This document shows positions 57,018-64,000 of a DNA stretch of 64,000 nucleotides, one piece after another; position 1 is the stretch's first letter; each line of letters starts with the position of its first letter. Origin of the DNA: Coralloluteibacterium thermophilum (GTDB lineage: Bacteria; Pseudomonadota; Gammaproteobacteria; Xanthomonadales; Xanthomonadaceae); the NCBI RefSeq assembly GCF_042654365.1, contig NZ_JBHSGG010000025.1, forward strand, positions 23,075 through 87,074, read 5' to 3'. The position numbers and the translations under genes are program-made. The notes beneath the pieces are model-generated. The model was not told the DNA's origin and did not search any database. It worked only from the letters and a program-made list of their open reading frames with translations.

Positions 57018-58358
57018 TCAGGGCGCCGCAGCCGGCGCCGAGGCCCCCTCGCGGGCCGCCACGAGGGTGCGCAGATGCTCCAGGGCCCGCTCGATGAAGG
57101 CATCGCCCTCCAGCACCTCGCCCTGGGCATAGCGGCCGTCCGCGACCTCCTCGTCGCCGACGAGGTGGTTGGGCAGGTCGGATTCGCGGATGCCGCCGAC
57201 CGACCGGGCATCGCCATCGGCATGCAGGGCGATGTCGGGTGCGATGCCCGCCGCCTGGATCGAACGCCCGCTCGGCGTGTAGTAGCGCGCGGTGGTGAGC
57301 TTGATGGCGTCGCCGTTGTCGAGCGGCAGCACCGTCTGCACCGAGCCCTTGCCGAAGCTGCGGCTGCCCATCACCACCGCGCGGTCGTGGTCGCGCAGGG
57401 CGCCGGCCAGCACCTCCGCGGCGCTCGCGCTGCCCGCGTCGATCAGCACCACGATCGGCGCGCCTTCGAGGAGATCGCCGGGCGTGGCGTGGAATTCGCT
57501 GTCGGCGATCTGCAGGCGGCCGCGCGTGGACACGATCACGCCCTCCTCCAGGAAGGCGTCCGCCGCCTCGACCGCCGCGTTGAGCAGGCCGCCGGGGTTG
57601 CTGCGCAGATCGATCACCAGACCGCGCAGCATGCCGCCGGCCTCGGCGTTGAGGGTGTAGAGATGGCGGTTGAGCTCGCGCCCCGTGTCGGCCTGGAAGG
57701 CGCTGATGCGCACGTAGCCGTAACCGGGCTCCAGGCTGCGCGCGCGCACGCTGACGATGCGGATGGTCTCGCGGGTGATGGTGAGTTCGATCGGGCCGGG
57801 CTCGCCCTCGCGCAGGATGGTCAGCCGCACGCGGCTGCCGGGCGGCCCGCGCAGCTCGGTGGTCGCGCCGTCGACGCTGTCGGCCGAGATCGGCCGGCCG
57901 TCGATGGCGGTGATGACGTCGCCCGCCCGCACGCCGGCGCGGGCGGCGGGGGTGTCGTCGATGGGCGCGATCACCCGCAGGGTCCGGTCCGGCTGCTGCA
58001 CGAGTTCGACCCCGACGCCGTCGTAGGCGCCGCTCGCAGCTTCGTCGAGCGCCGAGGACTCCTCGCTGTCGAGATAGGCGCTGTGCGGATCGAGGTCGAG
58101 CAACAGGCCGCGGATGGCGCCCTGCATCAGCTCGCGGTCGCCGACCGGGTCGACGTAGGCCTGCTTGACCGCGCGGAAGACCGCGACGTAGCGCTGGATC
58201 TCGGCCAGCGGCACGCTCGATTCGGGAACGCCGTGGTCGTGATCGTCGTGCGGGGTCGCCTCCTCCAGGGTGACGGTTTCGGGCGGCGGGGCGTCCTGCG
58301 CAAGGGCTGCGACGGCAGGCAGCAGCAGGAAGAGGCTCGCGGCGATCAGGCGCGTCAT
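57018..58358 (-). CDS. ctpA: S41 family C-terminal processing peptidase
   Basis: Periplasmic Ser/Lys protease of the CtpA/Prc type. Of 446 residues, the first 20 are a signal peptide (LIAASLFLLLPAVAALA). A helical region (AEIQRYVAVFRAVKQAYVDP) is followed by a PDZ domain (about 105-190: GVGVELVQQPDRTLRV, ARAGVRAGDVITAIDG) and the S41 catalytic core (LVIDLRSNPGGLLNAAVEAA, catalytic Ser in IDAGSASAAEVLAGAL about 310, Lys in SFGKGSVQT about 335). ATG 58358 is chosen; GTG 58379 is an alternative. It follows the EnvC-like gene by 68 bases on the same strand, and EnvC-CtpA pairs are common, suggesting joint control of peptidoglycan hydrolases. Confidence 0.93.
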   Translation of the reverse strand: MTRLIAASLFLLLPAVAALAQDAPPPETVTLEEATPHDDHDHGVPESSVPLAEIQRYVAVFRAVKQAYVDPVGDRELMQGAIRGLLLDLDPHSAYLDSEESSALDEAASGAYDGVGVELVQQPDRTLRVIAPIDDTPAARAGVRAGDVITAIDGRPISADSVDGATTELRGPPGSRVRLTILREGEPGPIELTITRETIRIVSVRARSLEPGYGYVRISAFQADTGRELNRHLYTLNAEAGGMLRGLVIDLRSNPGGLLNAAVEAADAFLEEGVIVSTRGRLQIADSEFHATPGDLLEGAPIVVLIDAGSASAAEVLAGALRDHDRAVVMGSRSFGKGSVQTVLPLDNGDAIKLTTARYYTPSGRSIQAAGIAPDIALHADGDARSVGGIRESDLPNHLVGDEEVADGRYAQGEVLEGDAFIERALEHLRTLVAAREGASAPAAAP

Positions 58359-58426
58359 CGGCTCGACTCGTACGGTCACGCCACGATTATGGGGCAGGCG
58401 CATCAAGAGCACGCGATCCGCCCGGA

Positions 58427-59749
58427 TCAGCGCGAGGCCATCCACGGCCGCGGGTCCACCGGCCTGCCGTTCTGGCGCAGCTCGAAGTACAGCGCAGCGC
58501 TGCCCTGGCCGCCGGACGAACCGACCGTGGCCACGGGCTCGCCGGTGCGGACCCAGTCGCCCGACTCCTTCAGCAGGCCGTCGTTGTTGGCGTAGAGCGT
58601 CATCCAGCCACCGCCGTGGTCGAGGATCACGAGCAGGCCGTAGCCGGTCAGCCATTCCGAGAACGCCACCCGGCCGGGCGCCACGGCCCGGACCGGCGTG
58701 CCCGCCGCGCCCGGCAGCAGCAGGCCGTTGCTGGTACGGCCATCGGGAAGCCGCCCGCCGAAGCCGACGCTGGCGCGGGCCTCGACCGGCCAGGGGAGCT
58801 GCCCCCGGCGACGCGCGAACGGCCGGCTGTCCTCCACCTCGGCCGGGATGTCGGCGAGCACGTCGCGGAGCTTCTCCAGCAGCTCGCCCAGCGCCTTCTC
58901 GTCGCGACCGAGGGCGGCGATGCGCGAACGCGCGTCGGCGAGATCGGCCTGCAGGCGCTCGACCGCGAGACGGCGCTCCTCGCGCTGGCGGTCCAGCGCC
59001 TCGAGGTCGCGCTGCTGGCGCGCCAGGGTTTCCGTGAGCCGCGTGCGCGCCTCCTCGACCGCCCGCGCCACGTCGGCCAGTTCGGCCAGCTGCTGCGAGA
59101 GGCCGTCGATGCGGCGCGTGCGGTCGGCCTGGATGTAGCGGTGGTACGCCATGGTCCGGGCCAGGTCGCTCATGCGGTCCTGGGCCAGCAGCAGCTTGAG
59201 CTGCTCGTGCCGGCCGAGCGCATAGGCCGACCGCACCAGCACGGCCAGCGTCTCGCGCTGGGCGCGCAGCTCGGCCTCGCGTTCCGCACGGCGGACTTCC
59301 AACCGTTCCAGTTCGCCTTCCTGGGTGGCGATCTCGGCCTCGGTGCCGGCCAGCGCACGGCCTGCGGCCGCCACCGCCTGGTCGGCCTCGCGCACCGACC
59401 GGCTGGCCGCGCCGCGCTCGGCGTCGATGCGCTGCTGGGCCTCGGTGAGGCGGCGGATCTCGGCGCGCACCGTCTCCAGGCGGCGTTCGGCCTCGGCCTC
59501 CTCCCGGGCCTGCGATGCCGTGCGTGCGGGCGCCTGCGCCTGCAGTCCCGGGGGCATCGCGGCGAGCAGGGCGAGCAGCACCGCGGCCGCGGCGCGCGGC
59601 GCGCGGATCTCGGGTGCCAGGCGACGGGAGGGAGGGATGGCGGACCTCGGCGCGGGACGGACAACCCGCCGGATTGTACGGGCGGCGCACAGGAACCTGG
59701 CCCGCCCGCCGGAACGGACGCCCGGGCAGTCGCGGCGCAACGGCTGCAC
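58427..59749 (-). CDS. envC: EnvC-like murein hydrolase activator (coiled coil plus degenerate LytM)
   Basis: Periplasmic activator of amidases at division. The core has a signal-like stretch (AAAAVLLALLAAMPPGLQAQA), a long coiled coil (about 240 residues rich in Glu, Arg, Ala, Leu) and a C-terminal LytM/M23 domain (SVGFGGRLPDG, VRAVAPGRVAFSEWLTGYG, VILDHGGGWMTLYA, GSAALYFELRQNG). Zinc-ligand positions of active M23 enzymes are replaced (His-x-His is Ala-Leu-Tyr; Tyr-Ala-His is Tyr-Ala-Asn), as expected of non-catalytic EnvC. The start is uncertain: the only upstream ATG (59749) adds a poor-looking N-terminus. A TACAAT box and an ATC at 59638 with GAGG 6 bases upstream suggest a shorter protein of about 403 residues. 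Confidence 0.85.
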   Translation of the reverse strand: MQPLRRDCPGVRSGGRARFLCAARTIRRVVRPAPRSAIPPSRRLAPEIRAPRAAAAVLLALLAAMPPGLQAQAPARTASQAREEAEAERRLETVRAEIRRLTEAQQRIDAERGAASRSVREADQAVAAAGRALAGTEAEIATQEGELERLEVRRAEREAELRAQRETLAVLVRSAYALGRHEQLKLLLAQDRMSDLARTMAYHRYIQADRTRRIDGLSQQLAELADVARAVEEARTRLTETLARQQRDLEALDRQREERRLAVERLQADLADARSRIAALGRDEKALGELLEKLRDVLADIPAEVEDSRPFARRRGQLPWPVEARASVGFGGRLPDGRTSNGLLLPGAAGTPVRAVAPGRVAFSEWLTGYGLLVILDHGGGWMTLYANNDGLLKESGDWVRTGEPVATVGSSGGQGSAALYFELRQNGRPVDPRPWMASR

Positions 59750-59883
59750 CGCGGGGTCGCCGTGGACGACCCGTGCGGTTCGACGCGCGCCGGGCGCGTC
59801 GCACTCACCTCACGGCGCATGGCAGGCTCTAGACTTCGCGGCCCGATCCGCCACGCGCACCCGAACCCGCAAGGAGACGCCGC

Positions 59884-60642
59884 ATGCCCCAGACCCGCCC
59901 CGGCACCCTCATCCTGCTCCGCCACGGCGAGAGCGAGTGGAACGCCAAGAACCTGTTCACCGGCTGGGTGGACGTCGCGCTGACCGAGAAGGGCGGCGCC
60001 GAGGCGCGACGCGCGGGCACGCTGCTGCGCGAGCATGGCCTGATGCCGGACGTGCTCTACACCTCGCTGCTGCGGCGCGCGATCACCACCGCGCACATCG
60101 CGCTCGACGAGGCCGACCGGCTGTGGATCCCGGTGGTGCGCGACTGGCGCCTCAACGAGCGCCACTACGGCGCGCTGCAGGGCAAGGACAAGGCGCAGAC
60201 GATGGCGGAGTTCGGCGAGGAGCAGTTCATGCTCTGGCGCCGCAGCTACGACACGCCGCCGCCGCCGATCGACCGCGACGACCGCTACAGCCAGGCCAAC
60301 GACGTGCGCTACGCCCCCATCGACGGCGGCCCGCTCACCGAGTGCCTGGCGGACGTGGTGGCGCGCCTGGTGCCCTACTACGAGTCCGAGATCGCGCGCG
60401 ACCTGGCGGCAGGCCGGAACGTGCTCGTGACGGCGCACGGCAACTCGCTGCGTGCCCTGGTGAAGCACCTCGAGGGCATCTCCGACGCCGACATCGCCGG
60501 GCTCAACATCCCCACCGGAATCCCGCTGCGCTACGACTTCGAGCTCGTCGCGGGCGCGCTGGCCCCGGTCGGCAAGGGCGGCTACCTCGACCCGGACGCG
60601 GCCGCCGCCGGCGCCGCCGCGGTGAGCAGGCAGGGCAAGTAG
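59884..60642 (+). CDS. gpmA: 2,3-bisphosphoglycerate-dependent phosphoglycerate mutase
   Basis: Interconverts 3- and 2-phosphoglycerate in glycolysis and gluconeogenesis through a phosphohistidine. The 252-residue protein has LLRHGESEWNAKNLFTGW (phosphorylated His near residue 13), SLLRRAITTAHIAL, WRLNERHYGALQGKDK, and the second catalytic His in VTAHGNSLRALVKHLEG. A strong ribosome site (AAGGAG) lies upstream of the ATG. It is the only central-glycolysis gene in the window; the promoter may be the TAGACT box near 59829. Confidence 0.96.
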   Translation: MPQTRPGTLILLRHGESEWNAKNLFTGWVDVALTEKGGAEARRAGTLLREHGLMPDVLYTSLLRRAITTAHIALDEADRLWIPVVRDWRLNERHYGALQGKDKAQTMAEFGEEQFMLWRRSYDTPPPPIDRDDRYSQANDVRYAPIDGGPLTECLADVVARLVPYYESEIARDLAAGRNVLVTAHGNSLRALVKHLEGISDADIAGLNIPTGIPLRYDFELVAGALAPVGKGGYLDPDAAAAGAAAVSRQGK

Positions 60643-60761
60643 TCCGGGCGGATGGAAATGGCGGCGCGGATGGTCATACTGGCTTTCGGCACGGGTCGAC
60701 GCCCGCTCCGCACCGCGAAGATCGACCTCCCGGCCCCAGGCCACATGCACGGAGCACCGCC

Positions 60762-61424
60762 ATGCGTCGCATCCTGATCGCGATCGTCATCGCAGGCGCC
60801 CTCACCGCACCCGCGGTGCCGGCGCAGGAAAGCCTCAGCAAGGTCAGCGGCAGCGTGACCGCCGAGGCGGGCAAGCAGTACGGCGAGGTCTCCACCGTCA
60901 ACGGCAGCGTGCGCGTCGAACGCGGCGCGACCGTCGGCGGCGAGGCCTCCACGGTCAATGGCAGCATCACGGTGGAGGACGAGGCCCGGCTCGGCTCGGC
61001 GAGCACCGTCAACGGCGCGCTCCGCATCGGTGCGGGCGTCGTCGTCGAGGGCGAGGCCACCACGGTCAACGGCGCGCTGACCATCGGCGAGGGAAGCCGC
61101 GTGGCGCAGGACGCCCGCACCGTCAACGGCCGCATCGTGATCGCCGGTGCCGAGATCGGCGGCGACGTGCGCACCACCGCCGGCGACATCGAGCTCCAGC
61201 CCGGCACCGTCGTGCACGGCGACCTGGTGGTGGAGAAGCCCAGCTTCAGCCTCTTCAGCTGGGGCAATCGCTCCGAGCCGCCACGCGTGGTGGTGGGTCC
61301 GGATGCGGCGGTGCACGGGGAGCTGCGCTTCGAGCGCGAGGTCCGGCTGTTCGTCAGCGAGCGCGCCACCGTCGGGCGCATCTCCGGCGCGGAGCCGATC
61401 CGCTTCGCAGGCGATACACCGTAA
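60762..61424 (+). CDS. Exported beta-helical repeat protein, unrecognised function
   Basis: A 220-residue protein with a signal peptide (MRRILIAIVIAGALTAPAVPA). A repeat array follows in which TVNG recurs at about 18-19 residue spacing (STVNGSVRV, STVNGSITV, STVNGALRI, TTVNGALTI, RTVNGRIVI). Each unit is one Val/Ile/Gly-rich turn, indicating a right-handed beta-helix or polymer-forming (bactofilin/DUF4097-like) fold. The C-terminal part has a KPSFSLFSWGN insert and ends with further beta turns. GGAG (60751-60754) lies 7 bases before the ATG. No enzyme motif is visible; an adhesive or structural envelope role is possible but not shown. Confidence 0.8.
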   Translation: MRRILIAIVIAGALTAPAVPAQESLSKVSGSVTAEAGKQYGEVSTVNGSVRVERGATVGGEASTVNGSITVEDEARLGSASTVNGALRIGAGVVVEGEATTVNGALTIGEGSRVAQDARTVNGRIVIAGAEIGGDVRTTAGDIELQPGTVVHGDLVVEKPSFSLFSWGNRSEPPRVVVGPDAAVHGELRFEREVRLFVSERATVGRISGAEPIRFAGDTP

Positions 61425-61493
61425 CGCGACCCCGATGGCGCCGCGCCCGCGCACGTAAAATCGGGAATTCGTCTCCACCAGAGGTTCCCGCAC

Positions 61494-63263
61494 ATGCAGC
61501 AACGCACCGGCCTGTTCTGCGCAGGCGCGCTGCTGACCGCCGTTCTCGTCCTTCCCGGCTGCGCGCAGGATGCGCCGACCGACGAGAACGCGGCCAGCAC
61601 GCCTCCCGCATCGACCGCACCCGAGACCGCTCCGGCGTCCGCTGGCGAGGGCGCGCATGCCTTCTCGCCCGAGATCCGCGCCGAGGACTTCGCCGAGCAC
61701 GTGCGCGTGCTGGCTTCCGACGAGTTCGAGGGCCGCGCGCCCGGCAGCGCGGGCGAGGAGAAGACGGTCGCCTACATCCAGGGGCAGTTCGAGCGCATCG
61801 GACTGGAGCCGGGCAACAACGGCAGCTGGGTCCAGACCGTGCCCATGGTGGAGACCACCACCGCGCAGAACACCACCCTCACCCTCACCCACGACGGCGA
61901 GACCCGGCGGCTGGTGTCGGGCACGGACATGGTCATCGGCACCCGCACCGGCCGCAACCTGGTCGAGATCGAGGGCAGCGAGCTGGTGTTCGTCGGCTAC
62001 GGCGTGGTCGCACCCGAGCAGGACTGGAACGACTACGAAGGCCTCGACGTCAAGGGCAAGACCGTGGTCATCCTGGTCAACGACCCGGGCTTCCACGTGG
62101 ACGACCCGGAGCTCTTTGGCGGCGAGCGCATGACCTACTACGGCCGCTGGACCTACAAGTTCGAGGAGGCCGCGCGCCAGGGCGCCGAGGCCGCCCTGAT
62201 CGTGCACGACGACGCCGGCGCGGGCTATGGCTGGGACGTCGTGAAGAACAGCTGGTCCGGCGCCCAGTTCGACCTGCCGGCGGCGGACGACCCTGCGCCG
62301 CGCCTGCCCGCCCAGGGCTGGCTGAGCGCCGAGGCGGCCAACCGCCTGTTCGAGGAGAACGGCCTCGACTTCGAGGCGCAGCGGCGCGCCGCCAGCCAGC
62401 GCGACTTCCGGCCGGTGCCGCTGGCCACCACGCTGGACCTCTCGCTGCGCAGCGCGATCCGCGAGGCCAAGTCCGACAACGTGCTGGGCCTGCTCCGCGG
62501 CAGCACCCGCCCGGACGAGGTGGTCGTCTACATGGGCCACTGGGACCACCTCGGCAAGACCATGGTCGGCCGCAACGTGCCCGGCGGCGGGACCGCCGAG
62601 ATCTACAACGGCGCGATCGACAACGCGTCTGGCATCGCCGGCATCCTGGAGATCGCCGAGGCCTTCAAGAACCAGGAGACGCCGCCGGAGCGCTCGATCC
62701 TGTTCCTGGCGGTGACGCTCGAGGAGTCCGGCCTGCTGGGCTCGGCCTACTACACCGCCAACCCGGTGTTCCCGCTGGCGAAGACGGTGGCGGCAATCAA
62801 CCTCGACGCGATGCCGGTGATCGGCCGCACCACCGACATGACCGTGACCGGTATCGGCAGCTCGGAACTCGAGGACATCCTCAAGCCGATCGCGGCACTG
62901 CAGAACCGCGTCCTGCGCGGCGAGGCGGAGACCTCGAAGGGTTTCTACTTTCGCTCCGACCACTTCAACTTTGCCAAGGCCGGGGTACCGGCGCTGTATG
63001 CCAAGGGCGGGACGGAGCACGTCGAAGGCGGCGTGGAGCACGTCCGCCGCATCCAGGCCGAGTACGGCGCGAACCGCTACCACAAGCCCGGAGACGTCTA
63101 CGAGGAGGACTGGGACCTGTCCGGAGTCGTGGAGGATCTGGAGGCGCTGTACGCAGTGGGCCGTGAGCTGACGGGGAGCGAGGCACTGTGGCCAAACTGG
63201 TACCCGGACAACCCGTTCCGGGCCGCGCGCGACGCGACGGCCGACCAGCGGCCGGCGCCCTGA
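61494..63263 (+). CDS. M28 family zinc aminopeptidase, lipoprotein
   Basis: Exported dinuclear-zinc peptidase of 589 residues. The leader ends in the lipobox LPGC (Cys about residue 23), so it is likely outer-membrane anchored. A Thr/Ala/Pro linker follows, then a PA-like insert (about 150-260: YGVVAPEQDWNDYEGLDVKG, EAALIVHDDAGAGYG). The catalytic domain has YMGHWDHLG (first zinc His and Asp, about 343), NGAIDNASGIAG (bridging Asp), TLEESGLLGS (catalytic Glu-Glu) and RSDHFNFAKAGVPALY (last His). A TAAAAT box (61456-61461) precedes it. A UUCG-capped terminator follows. Confidence 0.93.
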   Translation: MQQRTGLFCAGALLTAVLVLPGCAQDAPTDENAASTPPASTAPETAPASAGEGAHAFSPEIRAEDFAEHVRVLASDEFEGRAPGSAGEEKTVAYIQGQFERIGLEPGNNGSWVQTVPMVETTTAQNTTLTLTHDGETRRLVSGTDMVIGTRTGRNLVEIEGSELVFVGYGVVAPEQDWNDYEGLDVKGKTVVILVNDPGFHVDDPELFGGERMTYYGRWTYKFEEAARQGAEAALIVHDDAGAGYGWDVVKNSWSGAQFDLPAADDPAPRLPAQGWLSAEAANRLFEENGLDFEAQRRAASQRDFRPVPLATTLDLSLRSAIREAKSDNVLGLLRGSTRPDEVVVYMGHWDHLGKTMVGRNVPGGGTAEIYNGAIDNASGIAGILEIAEAFKNQETPPERSILFLAVTLEESGLLGSAYYTANPVFPLAKTVAAINLDAMPVIGRTTDMTVTGIGSSELEDILKPIAALQNRVLRGEAETSKGFYFRSDHFNFAKAGVPALYAKGGTEHVEGGVEHVRRIQAEYGANRYHKPGDVYEEDWDLSGVVEDLEALYAVGRELTGSEALWPNWYPDNPFRAARDATADQRPAP

Positions 63264-63286
63264 GATCAGGCATGCAGCACGACCGG

Positions 63287-63316
63287 AAACGGCGCCTTCG
63301 GGCGCCGTTTCTTTTT
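63287..63316 (+). terminator. Rho-independent terminator with UUCG tetraloop
   Basis: Perfect 10-bp stem AAACGGCGCC/GGCGCCGTTT closed by a C(TTCG)G tetraloop, followed by CTTTTT, 24 bases after the peptidase stop. Confidence 0.95.
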
Positions 63317-63940
63317 GAGGTGCGGGGCGACAGCGGGGATCGGGCCGCGCCAGGGTGGGCGAGCCTCTTGATCGAATGCGAGGCCTCCGCGTACGCGGGA
63401 CGCGGGCTCCGGGCTCCGGGCTCCGGGCTCCGGGCTCCGGGCTCGGGTCCAGGCTCAGCGACGGCCGCCCCGTCGCAAGCCCAGCTCGACCTGCTCCGCG
63501 CCATCACGTGCGGCCGTGTGCGTCGGGTGGGTGGGTGAGCCGATACGAGACAGTGCCCGCGCTTCTGGCGCCAGGGGTCACTGCCGGTCGAGACCCGCGC
63601 TCCACCGCATGCCCGCACCATGATCGGACGGCGCGCTGCGCGGCACCACCGCTGCAGCACTCTTGCGGTTGCAGGGGGATCGGAGCCGGCACCGATGCGC
63701 GGCGCGTGACCCGTCCCGGGGCACAACTCCCACAGCATCGCCGAACACTCCCCAAGTGGCACGGCGGTGTGCCGGCAGCCGCAGCCTCCGCGAGACACAG
63801 CAGAGGGATGGTGCTTCCGAGCTGGGGCGCGCCCGCCGCGTCGCCTGCCGCCCGGGCGGCAGCCCCAGCGCAGCAGACCAGAGCCCGGTCGGATAATGCG
63901 GAGGCGTCCTGTCCGCCCCACGGCCGGACTTTGAGAGCAC
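63317..63940. other. 624 bases with no recognisable gene
   Basis: Open frames on both strands lack any protein-like motif. The stretch contains the CGGGCTC heptamer array (63403-63444), an 18-bp perfect palindrome CTGCCGCCCGGGCGGCAG (63845-63862) and an isolated GATAAT (63892-63897) without a minus-35. Nothing else could be identified. Confidence 0.6.
63403..63444 (+). repeat. Six tandem CGGGCTC heptamers
   Basis: Six perfect 7-base units in the intergenic region after the M28 peptidase, followed by a degenerate GGGTC. Same 7-base period and CGGG core as the arrays at 35.6 and 52.1 kb. Confidence 0.95.
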
Positions 63941-63978
63941 GCAAAAGACAACGGCCCGGTCCTTGGAGGACCGGGCCG
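63941..63978 (-). terminator. Terminator of a minus-strand gene beyond the right edge
   Basis: Perfect 12-bp stem CGGCCCGGTCCT/AGGACCGGGCCG with a 3-base loop (63952-63978). On the minus strand it is followed by TTGTCTTTT. On the plus strand no T tract follows. It implies a minus-strand gene or RNA ending just to the right of the window. Confidence 0.75.
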
Positions 63979-64000
63979 CTGCGGGATAAACCCCTGGCGA

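Noticed and set aside
63892..63978. Short plus-strand RNA from GATAAT to the hairpin at 63952
   Set aside because: There is no minus-35 and no T tract after the hairpin on the plus strand; the hairpin fits a minus-strand terminator better.

Overview
The window is about 71% GC and almost fully coding. Gene content and order point to a gammaproteobacterium of the order Lysobacterales (Xanthomonadales). The indicators are a plant/proteobacterial-type GshA, two large TonB-dependent receptors, a pteridine reductase beside folK-folB, tsaD divergent from rpsU-yqeY-yihY-dnaG, a CtaG/SURF1-type aa3 oxidase cluster, a bifunctional PutA and a GspA-GspB pair. The genus cannot be fixed from this sequence. 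No phage, transposase, CRISPR, rRNA or complete tRNA gene was seen.

Layout. 1-8 kb: partial glycerophosphodiesterase lipoprotein, ppc, an unrecognised Pro/Ala/Gln-rich repeat protein with two C-terminal membrane helices, and a gshA-UPF0149 pair. 8-11.4 kb: a peptide ABC transporter reduced to its binding protein and one permease, followed by about 800 bases of non-coding DNA. That stretch holds an inverted pair plus a third partial copy of a roughly 200-bp hairpin-rich element, whose stems covary between copies. 11.4-21.4 kb: engB, cytochrome c4, a DsbA-like lipoprotein, TonB receptor 1, an endonuclease/exonuclease/phosphatase protein, an XRE regulator and TonB receptor 2. 21.5-31.7 kb: TauE/SafE permease, slt, NDUFA9-like dehydrogenase, a Cys-rich lipoprotein, cca, VanZ-like protein, MidA-like methyltransferase, EcsC-like protein, MscS channel, folM.

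31.7-40.5 kb: folK-folB, tsaD, then the macromolecular-synthesis region rpsU-yqeY-yihY-dnaG (rpoD is not adjacent), an S9 peptidase and a bile-acid:Na+ symporter family protein. 40.5-48.5 kb: the cytochrome aa3 oxidase locus. Structural genes run coxB, ctaD, a 42-codon membrane ORF, ctaG, coxC; assembly genes are SURF1, a Sco-like protein, ctaA and ctaB, with a small DUF2909-like protein facing coxC. 48.8-56.1 kb: putA, fadL, gspA, gspB. 56.3-64 kb: rhomboid protease, S41 peptidase, EnvC-like factor, gpmA, a beta-helical repeat protein, an M28 peptidase lipoprotein, and about 700 bases with no recognisable gene.

Functional links: ctaA/ctaB supply heme A, and CtaG, SURF1 and the Sco-like protein supply copper and assembly for the oxidase, with cytochrome c4 a plausible electron donor. 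folB, folK and folM serve pterin/folate metabolism. Slt, EnvC-like and CtpA-like proteins serve envelope and peptidoglycan turnover. The most unusual signals are the covarying hairpin repeats at 10.69-11.37 kb, tandem CGGGNNN heptanucleotide arrays in three intergenic regions, the truncated opp operon and several small or unrecognised genes.
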